Shown: piece by piece, positions 38,622 to 46,740 of the stretch
Layout of the letters: every line of letters starts with the position of its first letter
Position numbering within the stretch: the stretch's first letter is position 1
NCBI RefSeq assembly: GCF_947500695.1
Contig: NZ_CANMSS010000003.1
Location: 400,162 to 464,161, forward strand
Direction of reading: 5' to 3'
DNA: 64,000 nt
Source of the DNA: an uncultured Pseudoteredinibacter sp.
GTDB lineage: Bacteria > Pseudomonadota > Gammaproteobacteria > Pseudomonadales > Cellvibrionaceae
Program-made: the position numbers and the translations under genes
Notes under the pieces: model-generated
The model's input: only the letters and a program-made list of their open reading frames with translations
What the model was told of the DNA's origin: nothing
The model's database searches: none

Positions 38622-41093
38622 ATGAAAAAAGCAACTTTGCTTTCCTGCCTATTATTGGCTGGTTTTGGTAGTCAGCTATCAACAGCGGCTATCTCCCAGA
38701 CTAAGGGCGATTTTGAAGACAAATTCCGTCAGTTAGACGAAGTGCTACCTACGCCAAATATCTACCGCAACGCGGCTGGCGAGCCGGGCCAGCAGTACTG
38801 GCAGCAAGAGGTGGACTATAAGATCAAGGTTAAGCTTCTAGAAGACAAACGTCGCATTGAAGCTAGCCAGAAGGTTTATTACAAGAACAATTCGCCTTAC
38901 ACCCTGAAGTATCTATGGGTTCAATTGGATCAGAACAAGTTTAAAACCGACTCTATGGCTGAGATGACTACCGCATTTGCCGGTATCGGCCGTCGCGGTC
39001 CTTCAACTAAGGCCGCCAGCAGTGGTGCACCTGCCAAGCTAAGCTTGGCCGAGCTGCGTCGTCACCAGTTTATGGAAGACAATGAACTGGGTTATATCAT
39101 TAGCAACGTAAAATCTTCCGGTCGCAATTTGGACTACACCATCGTAGGCACCAATATGCGCATCGATCTGGCTAAGCCATTAAAGCCAGGTCAGAGCACT
39201 CAGTTCGATTTGGATTTTGCTTTCAATATCGTTGAAGAGAACGCGGTTTGGGCTCGTGCTGGTTATGAGCACTTCCCAGATGATGCACGCGAAGGCGGTA
39301 ACGATATTTACCTGCTAGCTCAGTGGTTCCCTCGTATGGTGGCTTACACTGATTACGAAGCTTGGACTAACAAAGAGTTCTTAGGTCGCGGCGAATTCAC
39401 CTTGGAATTTGGTGACTATGAAGTAGAAATGACGGTTCCTGCGGATCATATCGTATCTTCTACCGGTACCCTACAAAACGCTAGCCAGGTGTTGACCGCT
39501 AAGCAGCGCTCTCGCTTGAAAAAAGCAGAAACCGCTAAGCGCCCTGTATTTATCGTGACCGAAGAAGAAGCTTTGGAAAACGAAAAAGAAGGCACCAGCA
39601 AAACCAAAACCTGGAAGTTTAAAGCCGATAATGTACGTGACTTCGCTTGGGCCTCTTCCCGTAAGTTTATGTGGGATGCTAAAGGCTATAAGCAGGGTGG
39701 TAAGGTACAAGACCATGTAATGGCCATGTCTTTCTACCCGAAAGAAGGTGGCGATCTGTGGAAGAAGTACTCGACCGAATCTGTAGTTCACACCATGGAA
39801 GTGTACTCACGCTTCTCCTTTGATTATCCGTATCCGGTAGCACAATCCGTTAACGGTCCTGTAGGTGGTATGGAATACCCAATGATCACCTTTAATGGCC
39901 CGCGTACCGAGCTGCAAGATGACGGTAGCCGTACTTATTCTCAGGCGGAAAAGCGCTTCTTGATTGGCGTGGTGATTCACGAGATTGGTCACATCTATTT
40001 CCCAATGATCGTAAACAGTGACGAGCGTCAGTGGACTTGGATGGACGAAGGCTTAAACAGCTTCCTTGATGGTGTTGCCGGTCGTGAGTGGGATCCAACG
40101 ATTCCTTGGGGTGTAGAGCCACGCGATATCGTAGATTACATGAAGTCTTCAACCCAAGTGCCTATCATGACGCAATCCGATTCGGTATTGCGCCTTGGCC
40201 CGAATGCTTATACCAAGCCTGCTGCCGCGCTGAATATTTTGCGTGAAGTGATTCTTGGTCGTGAGTTGTTCGACTTCGCCTTTAAAGAGTATTCACAGCG
40301 TTGGATGTTTAAGCGTCCTACCCCTGCTGATTTCTTCCGTACCATGGAAGAAGCTTCTGGTGTGGATCTAGATTGGTTTTGGCGTGGTTGGTTTTACTCG
40401 ACCGATCATGTAGATATTTCTTTGGATCGTGTTTACAAGCTACGCTTGGATACCCGTGACCCAGATATCGATTTTGCCCGTCAGCGTAAAGAAGAGCAGG
40501 ATAAGCCAGAATCTTTCTTCAATATGCGCAACAAGGCTGAAGGCCGCAAATTGTGGGTAGATATCAACAGCGATGTTAGCGATTTCTACGACGATAACGA
40601 CCGCTTCACTGTGACCAACAAAGAGCGCAATAAATACAATAAGTTTATTGATGGCTTAAAAGATTGGGAGCGTGAAACCCTAGAGCGCGCTGTTAAAGAA
40701 GATAAGAACTACTATGTTCTAGACTTCTCGAACAAGGGTGGTTTGGTCATGCCTATCTTGCTGCAATTGCACTTTACCGATGGCACTACTGAAGATCAGT
40801 ACATTCCTGCAGAAATCTGGCGTCGTACCCCGAAAGCCGTGAAGAAGCTAATTGTTACTGATAAAGAAAAAGAGCTAGAGCGCGTTGTGGTTGACCCGCA
40901 CTGGGAAACTGCGGATGTGGATAATGAAAACAACCATTACCCGCGTCGTATTATCCCTTCACGTGTTGAGGCTTTCAAAACTAAGAAGCGCTCTGGCAAG
41001 GTTAATCGCGATATCATGCAAGATATTAAGACTGAGCTAAAGACCGATGAAGACAAGGACAAGAAAGACGGCGAGAAAAAAGACGCTGAATAA
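38622..41093 (+). CDS. M1-family zinc metallopeptidase, exported
   Basis: The protein is 823 residues from the ATG at 38622; the frame also opens at a TTG five codons earlier. A signal peptide (KKATLLSCLLLAGFGSQLSTAA) sends it to the periplasm. The catalytic zinc site is HEIGH (about residue 455) followed 18 residues later by the third ligand glutamate in WMDEGLNSF, the exact M1 spacing. The exopeptidase motif GGMEYP lies about 40 residues earlier. It therefore acts as an aminopeptidase on exported peptides. The C-terminus ends in a highly charged Lys/Asp/Glu tail of about 25 residues. It is followed by a hairpin and a DUF6702 gene, a common companion. Confidence 0.9.
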   Translation: MKKATLLSCLLLAGFGSQLSTAAISQTKGDFEDKFRQLDEVLPTPNIYRNAAGEPGQQYWQQEVDYKIKVKLLEDKRRIEASQKVYYKNNSPYTLKYLWVQLDQNKFKTDSMAEMTTAFAGIGRRGPSTKAASSGAPAKLSLAELRRHQFMEDNELGYIISNVKSSGRNLDYTIVGTNMRIDLAKPLKPGQSTQFDLDFAFNIVEENAVWARAGYEHFPDDAREGGNDIYLLAQWFPRMVAYTDYEAWTNKEFLGRGEFTLEFGDYEVEMTVPADHIVSSTGTLQNASQVLTAKQRSRLKKAETAKRPVFIVTEEEALENEKEGTSKTKTWKFKADNVRDFAWASSRKFMWDAKGYKQGGKVQDHVMAMSFYPKEGGDLWKKYSTESVVHTMEVYSRFSFDYPYPVAQSVNGPVGGMEYPMITFNGPRTELQDDGSRTYSQAEKRFLIGVVIHEIGHIYFPMIVNSDERQWTWMDEGLNSFLDGVAGREWDPTIPWGVEPRDIVDYMKSSTQVPIMTQSDSVLRLGPNAYTKPAAALNILREVILGRELFDFAFKEYSQRWMFKRPTPADFFRTMEEASGVDLDWFWRGWFYSTDHVDISLDRVYKLRLDTRDPDIDFARQRKEEQDKPESFFNMRNKAEGRKLWVDINSDVSDFYDDNDRFTVTNKERNKYNKFIDGLKDWERETLERAVKEDKNYYVLDFSNKGGLVMPILLQLHFTDGTTEDQYIPAEIWRRTPKAVKKLIVTDKEKELERVVVDPHWETADVDNENNHYPRRIIPSRVEAFKTKKRSGKVNRDIMQDIKTELKTDEDKDKKDGEKKDAE

Positions 41094-41116
41094 TTCTTGA
41101 ACTTTTCTTAAAATCC

Positions 41117-41169
41117 AAGGCCCCTGTATAGATGCCCTTAAATGGTGTTTATACCGGGGCTTTGTTTTT
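41117..41169 (+). terminator. Attenuator-like terminator between the M1 peptidase and DUF6702 genes
   Basis: AAGGCCCCTGTATA pairs with TATACCGGGGCTTT (one mismatch), and TTTGTTTTT follows. It lies between two same-strand genes, so it either ends the first transcript or lowers read-through to the second, which has its own strong GGTGGAGG site. Confidence 0.7.
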
Positions 41170-41184
41170 GGTGGAGGAATTTAA

Positions 41185-41727
41185 ATGAGTACTTTACTTC
41201 GAGCTTGGCTTGCTTTGCTAATGCTTGGACTGGCAGCTACGGCCAGCGCACACCAGCAAAAGGCAGGCATTACAGATGTGCTGTTTAATCAGCGCAGTGG
41301 CAAGCTAGAGGTGGCCCATCGGTTTTATTTACACGATGCTGAGCATGCCATTAAGCATTTATTCGGCAAGGGCGCCGATATTCATAATAACAAAGCCACC
41401 CAGCAGCGCTTTGCTGACTACCTGAGTAATAGCTTTGAGGTACGCGGTGCTGATGGTGAGGCGATCAACTTAGAGACTTTGGGTTTTGAAATAGATGGCC
41501 GCTTTATCTGGGTATACCAGGAAATGGATTTACCGGCGGTAATGCCTGAAGAGCTGTGGTTTAAGCAAGATGCTCTGCGTGCGCTTTGGAGTAAGCAGAT
41601 TAACACGGTCAATCTAGAAGCTCGTAACCTAAAAGGCGCCAGAATTGGTGCTGGTAAGGCCCAGAGCTTAAGCTTTAGTGCCAACGACGATTGGAAGTCT
41701 ATCGCGCTACCTAAAAGCTGGAAGTAA
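41185..41727 (+). CDS. DUF6702 family exported protein
   Basis: This 180-residue protein has a signal peptide ending at ATASAH (about residue 23) and no further membrane segment, so it is periplasmic or extracellular. The KAGITDVLFNQRSGKLEVAHRF start of the mature part and the overall size fit the DUF6702 family, which has no known activity. It follows an M1 metallopeptidase gene by 92 bases on the same strand, and the pair probably works together; that is inference from arrangement. A GC-rich hairpin (GGCGGC/GCCGCC, 41739-41758) follows without a T-run. Confidence 0.7.
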   Translation: MSTLLRAWLALLMLGLAATASAHQQKAGITDVLFNQRSGKLEVAHRFYLHDAEHAIKHLFGKGADIHNNKATQQRFADYLSNSFEVRGADGEAINLETLGFEIDGRFIWVYQEMDLPAVMPEELWFKQDALRALWSKQINTVNLEARNLKGARIGAGKAQSLSFSANDDWKSIALPKSWK

Positions 41728-41971
41728 GCTCCTTTTACGGCGGCGAATCCTTGCCGCCTGCTCGTGGTGGTGGCCAGTGTGCCAAACAATCGCTGCCGCT
41801 ATTGCCCCTCTGTCATTTCCTCTTTCTGTTCTTTTATAGCTAGTTCATTGTTTTATATGCCAATTTTTTGCTGGCATAGGCTTTGCACTGTTCTTTGAGC
41901 AAGAGTTATCAAACGAGTAGCGATGTAAGTGATCTGTGCCGCTAGGTGCACAGGTTTGTCCGTTTTTATAG

Positions 41972-43321
41972 ATGCAGGCTTCCACGATCATGAGTAATGC
42001 CCAGTTGCAGAGTGCTGAAACCAGTGCCTCAAATAGTGCTAGTGAATCCGATTCCAATGCCAATGCCATTATGGGCTTGGCCCAGTTAATGAGCCGTGTT
42101 TTTGCTGGCGAAGACTTAGCCTTGGAGGCTCAGCAGTTGCTGCAGCGAGCGGGTGAGGGCGATGCTATCGCTCTGATGGATCTTTCGGTGTTACTGCAAC
42201 TGCGTGGCGACGAGGCAACGGGCGTGGCATTACAGCAAGAGGCGCTGAGCATTCAACAGCACTTTCAGTTAATTCCTAAGGTGCCCCAAAGCCCATTGAA
42301 GGTATTGGCCTTGATGGCCCCCGGTAATCTGATGACGAATACGCCGCTGGAGTTTTTGGCCGAAGGTGCTGGTTTTCAATTGGATTTTTTATATATCAGC
42401 CCAGATTTACCGCGACCACTGTATTTACCTGAGCATGATGTGGCTTTTGTCGCTTTAAGCGAGTTAGAGCGCAATCGGGAAAGCCTAGATCTTATCAATC
42501 CTATGATTGCTGACTGGCCACGCCCAATTCTAAATAAGCCAGATGCTTTGTTATGCATGGGGCGCGATCAAATTTCCTATCGTCTTCAAGATATGTGTGG
42601 CCTTGATGTGCCGATTAATGCCATTGTGAGTCGAGATCAATTGGCTTATCTATGTATCCATCCGGGTGAGCTAAAGCAAGTTTTATCGGATGCCGAGTTT
42701 CCGCTGATTGTTAGGCCTTTAGATTCCCATGCGGGTAACGATTTAGCTTGTGTAGAAGATGCAGCTGCTTTGTTAGAGTACTTACAGTCTACGGCGGGTG
42801 AATTATTTTATCTGGCCCGCTTTGTAGATTATCGCAGTACAGATGGGCAGTTCCGTAAGTACCGTATTATGCTTATTAATGGCGAGCCTCATTTGGCCCA
42901 TATGGCGATTTCCGATCATTGGATGGTGCATTATTTAAATGCTGGGATGATGGAAAGTGAAGTTAAGCGTAAAGAAGAAGCCGATACCATGGCGAGCTTT
43001 AGTCAGGGTTTTGCGGAAAAACATCGTGCAGCCTTGCGTAAAATTTATGAGGTTTCAGGTTTAGATTATTTGGGAATTGACTGCGGTGAATCTCCGAATG
43101 GTGATTTGTTGGTATTTGAGGTGGGGGCGTCGATGAATGTGCATGCGATGGATCCGGTGGATATCTTCCCTTATAAGCAGCCACAAATGCAGCGTTTGTT
43201 TACGGCCTTTGAATCGATGATGTTGGGCGAGCATTTGAACTTCCGTATCGCACGTCGTCGGGCCGCTGCGCCGTTTTCTGAGCCGCCGCGTGGGGAGCCT
43301 GGGCAGGCAGTGGGTGGTTAA
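41972..43321 (+). CDS. ATP-grasp domain protein of unknown function
   Basis: This 449-residue cytoplasmic protein has an N-terminal low-complexity Ser/Asn/Ala stretch (about 1-35), a short Sel1/TPR-like helical part (about 50-95), a pre-ATP-grasp Rossmann-like domain (about 110-220) and an ATP-grasp core. In that core FPLIVRPLDSHAGND (about 236) holds the nucleotide, and the pair of acidic residues plus asparagine in DLLVFEVGASMNVH (about 377-390) holds magnesium. ATP-grasp enzymes join a carboxylate to an amine or thiol; neither substrate is predictable here. The start may be the ATG at 41990, which has a slightly better ribosome site. It stands alone, followed by a fold-back element. Confidence 0.75.
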   Translation: MQASTIMSNAQLQSAETSASNSASESDSNANAIMGLAQLMSRVFAGEDLALEAQQLLQRAGEGDAIALMDLSVLLQLRGDEATGVALQQEALSIQQHFQLIPKVPQSPLKVLALMAPGNLMTNTPLEFLAEGAGFQLDFLYISPDLPRPLYLPEHDVAFVALSELERNRESLDLINPMIADWPRPILNKPDALLCMGRDQISYRLQDMCGLDVPINAIVSRDQLAYLCIHPGELKQVLSDAEFPLIVRPLDSHAGNDLACVEDAAALLEYLQSTAGELFYLARFVDYRSTDGQFRKYRIMLINGEPHLAHMAISDHWMVHYLNAGMMESEVKRKEEADTMASFSQGFAEKHRAALRKIYEVSGLDYLGIDCGESPNGDLLVFEVGASMNVHAMDPVDIFPYKQPQMQRLFTAFESMMLGEHLNFRIARRRAAAPFSEPPRGEPGQAVGG

Positions 43322-43350
43322 ATTTGATTGTTGGTGCCTATAGATCGGCG

Positions 43351-43491
43351 AAAAGTGGGGGCTAGGCTGTGGAACGAGCGGTGGCCCTCCGGGCTTCCCT
43401 CCATCACAAAAAAGCCTCGCAAAAAGACGCGAGTCTTTTTTACTCCTTCGGCACTCGCTCTTTATTGTTCCACAGCTTAGCCCCCACTTTT
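43351..43491. repeat. Fold-back element, copy A
   Basis: This imperfect palindrome is about 141 bases long. The terminal arms (43351-43375 and 43467-43491) pair over 24 of 25 bases plus one G-T pair. Inside lie the conserved GGAACGAGCG start and CGCTC-TTTATT-GTTCC end, then an inner stem AAAAAAG...CTTTTTT (43408-43414, 43435-43441) stacked on CTCGC/GCGAG with an eight-base loop. A middle helix is GTG/CAC in this copy (43381-43383, 43452-43454), where the other full copies have GCG/CGC. It lies between the ATP-grasp and thioesterase-like genes. Confidence 0.85.
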
Positions 43492-43587
43492 TACCTCGTT
43501 CATGAGGCGCTTAGTGGTTTGCTTGGTGGTTCTGTTATGATGGTTGGTCACAATGATTAGCTAGCTTGAAAAAATACAGAGTTCACA

Positions 43588-43986
43588 ATGCACCAAATCC
43601 CCATCCTTCCTCGCTCTTCCGAAACCAACTCCGGTGGCCATATTGGCGCTACAGCTCTTTCTGTGTGGTTTGAAGAGGGTTGCCAGGCCTTTATTGTGCA
43701 CATATTGCCTGGCTTCGATTTTAACTATTTTATGGCCCGTACCGAACAAAACTTTCTGCGTGAGATTTTTCATGGCACTGAGGTTTCTGTAAGAAACTAT
43801 GTCCATAAGATTGGCAACAGCTCAGTCTCTATCGGTCATCAGGTATGGCAGAATGACCAGTTGTGCTCAGAGGCGATCTCAGTGGTTGTTTATGTCAGCC
43901 GAGAAAGCAATAAGCCGGCGCCGTTGCCTGACTTTGTTCGTGAAACCTTGCAGAAGCATCTTAAGCCAGAAGAATCTGATAATTGA
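43588..43986 (+). CDS. Hot-dog fold thioesterase-like protein (4HBT type)
   Basis: This 132-residue protein ends with a pattern typical of 4HBT hot-dog proteins: KIGNSSVSIGHQVWQ, CSEAISVVVYVSRES, then LPDFVRETL. The N-terminal catalytic helix region (TALSVWFEEGCQAFI) is less typical and lacks the usual aspartate of the 4-hydroxybenzoyl-CoA thioesterase type, so the catalytic residue is uncertain. It probably hydrolyses an acyl-CoA thioester in the cytoplasm. The stop is four bases before the next gene, so the two are co-transcribed. The ribosome site is weak. Confidence 0.6.
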   Translation: MHQIPILPRSSETNSGGHIGATALSVWFEEGCQAFIVHILPGFDFNYFMARTEQNFLREIFHGTEVSVRNYVHKIGNSSVSIGHQVWQNDQLCSEAISVVVYVSRESNKPAPLPDFVRETLQKHLKPEESDN

Positions 43987-43990
43987 TACG

Positions 43991-44689
43991 ATGAAATCGA
44001 ACCCTGTAGAGCTAAATAATTCGACGCTGCACTACTTCGTGATGAGTCATATTGTTGAGCATGGCTATGCTCCCAAAATCGATAGTATTGCTCAGCACTT
44101 TTCTGTTTCAAGCTCAGATACCATAGCGGCCCTGAAGGCTTTAGAGGACTATCATGGGGTTGTTTTGCACCCTAAGTCATCAGAAGTTTGGGTGATGCAT
44201 CCTTTTTCGACTGCCCCAACAGGTTTTTGGATCGAATCAAATAATGGCAGTTGGTGGGGGAATTGTGCATGGTGTTCTTTAGGTGCTGCGGCTTTGTTGG
44301 GTTGTGATTTAACGATTACCTCTACCTTGGGGGGAGAGGCCAAACAAATCCGTGTTGAGATAATAGATGGCCAGATTAAAAACGAGAATTTGTTTATTCA
44401 CTTTCCGATCCCCATGGTAAATGCTTGGGATAATGTCACCTATACCTGCAGTAAAATGCTTATTTTCGATTCAGAAGCTGAAGTTGATAGCTGGTGTAAA
44501 AGACATGATACGAATAAAGGCGATGTGCAGCCCCTCAATAAAATTTGGGAGTTTTCAAAGGTCTGGTACGGCAGCCATTTGAGCCCAAATTGGACAAAGT
44601 GGAGTGTTGAAGAAGCTAAAGAAATCTTTCAGCGATTCGAGCTGCATCATGCGGTATGGCAGATGCCTTCACAGGCTGGAAGGTTTTAG
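43991..44689 (+). CDS. Alkylmercury lyase (MerB)-like protein
   Basis: The protein is 232 residues from the ATG four bases after the preceding gene. An N-terminal winged-helix-like region (about 10-75) is followed by a MerB-like core: NCAWCSLGAAALLG (Cys92, Cys95) and YTCSKMLIFDSEAEVDSWC (Cys153, Cys169). Cys92 and Cys153 align with the two catalytic cysteines of MerB; the third catalytic residue, Asp99 in MerB, is Cys95 here. True organomercury cleavage is therefore uncertain, and many MerB relatives outside mer operons have unknown roles. No merA, merT, merP or merR is present. The neighbouring thioesterase-like gene suggests metabolism, not mercury resistance. Confidence 0.65.
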   Translation: MKSNPVELNNSTLHYFVMSHIVEHGYAPKIDSIAQHFSVSSSDTIAALKALEDYHGVVLHPKSSEVWVMHPFSTAPTGFWIESNNGSWWGNCAWCSLGAAALLGCDLTITSTLGGEAKQIRVEIIDGQIKNENLFIHFPIPMVNAWDNVTYTCSKMLIFDSEAEVDSWCKRHDTNKGDVQPLNKIWEFSKVWYGSHLSPNWTKWSVEEAKEIFQRFELHHAVWQMPSQAGRF

Positions 44690-44780
44690 GAAGAAGAGCT
44701 GCGACTGCTGGATCAGTAACTTCTCGAAAATTGAATTTTAGTAGAGACTATTCGCTTTGCTTAAACAGTCTGCAATGTTA

Positions 44781-44927
44781 GGTAAAAGGGCGGCTAGGTT
44801 TCTGGAACAATAAAGAGCGAGCGCCGAAGGAACAAAAAAGACTCGCGTGTTTTTGCGAGGCTTTTTTGTGATGGAGGGAAGCCTGGAGGGCCGCCGCTCG
44901 TTCCAGAAACCTAGCCGCCCTTTTACC
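44781..44927. repeat. Fold-back element, copy B (inverted orientation)
   Basis: This is a 147-base imperfect palindrome. The terminal arms (44781-44808 and 44900-44927) are perfectly complementary over 28 bases. The core is the reverse complement of copies A and D and nearly identical to copy A. It lies between the convergent MerB-like and APC permease genes, 92 bases after one stop and 13 bases from the other. Confidence 0.85.
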
Positions 44928-44940
44928 GATCGTTCGCCAC

Positions 44941-46248
44941 TTAACTTTCTTCTCGACCGCCTTGAATCCTCTTGGTCAACCAATAAAATCCAAAGCCAAT
45001 AACTATCAAAACGGCACTCATATAAACCTGCTGGGTTTTATAAATTGCTATATAACTCAAGCTCCATAACATCAAGCTTAAATACACAACAGCCGGTATC
45101 GGAAAAAACGGCATTTTAAATGGCCGCGCTAGCTCAGGTTCGCGGCGACGAACAACAAGCAAGCCGATTACGGTAAGCACACTGTTTAGGCTTAGGGTAA
45201 AGCCCGCGAAAATTAAAATACTCTCAAAACTGGCGCTCACTATAAACAGCGCCGTTACTATCGCCTGAACGATAATTGCGATGCTGGGGATACCTTGCTT
45301 ATTGGTTTGCCCTAGCTTTCTAAATAGCGGGTAATCTTGGCCAATAACCTGCAAAACTCTAGGCCCCGCCATTAGCATGGCGCTTACTGTAGAGATTAAT
45401 AAAATAGCCAGTATGCAGGCCATGATCATGGCGCCGCTTTCACCATAAGCGGCCTTGGCTGCGATATAGCCGATTTCAACCTTGCCTTGTAAATCTTCCA
45501 TAGGGGCGAGCAGTAAGAAGCTGCCGTTTAATAACAAATATAAAATGACCACTACGATAGTGCCCATCAGAAGTGAGATGGGAATGTTTCGTTGCGGGTT
45601 TTCTATTTCGCTACTTAGGTAGGTGACGGCATTCCAGCCGGTGTAAGCGTAGTTCACATAGATAAGTGATACCGCAAAAGCTGCGGTGCCCATCAGTTGG
45701 CTGTCGCTTAGTTGGGGCGCAAAGCTGATGTTTTGTAAGCTCGGTGCTAGGGCCAATGCGCTGATGCAGAAGCCTAAAATAAGTGCGACTTTGATTAAGG
45801 TAAATAGGGTTTGGAATTGCCCAGAGCTGCTGCGTTTTATACTGTGCACGATAGTAATAACGGCGAGCAAGGCCAGTGCGCATGTCTGCGGATTTAATGT
45901 TGGCCATATGGCGGCTAGATAATTACCGAAGGTGAGGGCAACCAGTGCCGAGGGGGCCGCGAAGCCTACGGTGGCTGATATCCAGCCGGATACAAAGCCA
46001 GCAGAGGGGTGAAAAATTCGGCTAAGAAAGTGATACTCTCCGCCAGATCTTGGCAGGCTGGCTGCGAGTTCTGAGTAGCATAGGGCGCCACAGAAGGCGA
46101 TGATGCCGCCGATTAGCCATAACAGTAGGATGGCGAAGGGCGATTGAATATCGACAAGTTGGAATCCTAGGCTGGTGAATACGCCGGTGCCAACCATGTT
46201 GGCGATGATGACGGCGGTGGCGGTTGGGGTCTTGAATAGTTGTGTCAT
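44941..46248 (-). CDS. APC-family amino acid permease
   Basis: The protein is 435 residues from the ATG at 46248. The frame continues upstream to 46416, but that extension runs through fold-back copy C and is not part of the family. There are about twelve hydrophobic segments. The first bears the APC signature (TATAVIIANMVGTGVFTSLG), with the glycine-rich unwound helix that binds the amino-acid backbone. It probably imports an amino acid or exchanges it with a product; the substrate is not predictable. It is convergent with the MerB-like gene and divergent from the amidohydrolase pair, with structured repeats at both ends. Confidence 0.85.
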   Translation of the reverse strand: MTQLFKTPTATAVIIANMVGTGVFTSLGFQLVDIQSPFAILLLWLIGGIIAFCGALCYSELAASLPRSGGEYHFLSRIFHPSAGFVSGWISATVGFAAPSALVALTFGNYLAAIWPTLNPQTCALALLAVITIVHSIKRSSSGQFQTLFTLIKVALILGFCISALALAPSLQNISFAPQLSDSQLMGTAAFAVSLIYVNYAYTGWNAVTYLSSEIENPQRNIPISLLMGTIVVVILYLLLNGSFLLLAPMEDLQGKVEIGYIAAKAAYGESGAMIMACILAILLISTVSAMLMAGPRVLQVIGQDYPLFRKLGQTNKQGIPSIAIIVQAIVTALFIVSASFESILIFAGFTLSLNSVLTVIGLLVVRRREPELARPFKMPFFPIPAVVYLSLMLWSLSYIAIYKTQQVYMSAVLIVIGFGFYWLTKRIQGGREES

Positions 46249-46346
46249 AGTAGTGTTTTTATTATTGGTTTTTTCTGCACTGTAGCATGTTGTGTGTTGA
46301 TGCGCAGTGCTTGCTTCTTGATATAGAGATAGTGAATCGTGAGGCG

Positions 46347-46423
46347 GCAGAAGGTGGGGGCTAGCTCTTGGAACGATCGGCGCTCTTTCTTTATTGTTCC
46401 AGGAGCTAGCCCCCACCTTCTGC
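46347..46423. repeat. Fold-back element, copy C (internally deleted)
   Basis: This short form is 77 bases. Arms at 46347-46374 and 46396-46423 pair over 27 of 28 bases plus one G-T pair. The core is reduced to 21 bases that join the left GGAACGA to the right GGCGCTC...TTTATTGTTCC, so the inner stem is lost. It lies upstream of the APC permease start. Confidence 0.8.
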
Positions 46424-46464
46424 TAACAACCGTTGAGATTATAAATATGTGGATCGCTGGCCGA

Positions 46465-46609
46465 GAAAAGGCGGGGTAGAAGCTCCGGAACGAGCGGCGA
46501 CCCTCCGGGCTTCCCTCAGTCACCAAAATGCCTCGCAAAAGGACGCGAGTCATTTTGCTTCATTCGGCGCTCGCTCTTTATTGTTCCGGTGCTTCTACCC
46601 CGCCTTTTC
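46465..46609. repeat. Fold-back element, copy D
   Basis: This 145-base imperfect palindrome lies 41 bases after copy C in the same orientation as A and C. Arms at 46465-46491 and 46583-46609 pair over 26 of 27 bases. The inner stem is CAAAATG/CATTTTG (46524-46530, 46551-46557), where copies A and B have AAAAAAG/CTTTTTT: paired changes that keep the helix. It ends 131 bases before the amidohydrolase start. Copies C and D fill much of the 492-base gap at 46249-46740. Confidence 0.85.
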
Positions 46610-46740
46610 CCTACATCAGTGATAGTCTAAACAAGCTGAAATGAGCTTATATGTCGGTAAAGTCGTGAAAATTGGCTGAGTGTATGGCTGTGTCTTTCGT
46701 TGTAAAACTATAACAACTCAAACTCTAGCAGGATAAATTT

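Noticed and set aside
43799..43990. A 296-residue form of the MerB-like protein starting inside the thioesterase-like gene
   Set aside because: The first 64 residues are out of frame with a well-supported gene and have no family match; the ATG at 43991 suits the spacing and the family.
44738..44983. Short open frames across the fold-back elements (for example 44738-44983 and 46245-46553, minus strand)
   Set aside because: They translate palindromic DNA, lack ribosome sites and overlap the ends of real genes.
46249..46416. An N-terminal extension of the APC permease to 46416
   Set aside because: The extension is translated through fold-back copy C, has no transporter features, and the ATG at 46248 begins exactly at the family N-terminus.
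43351..46609. Fold-back elements as a CRISPR array or as ordinary terminators
   Set aside because: There are no short direct repeats with regular spacers. As terminators they are too long, have a conserved asymmetric core, and two stand upstream of divergent genes. Terminator activity of copies A and B remains possible as a side effect.
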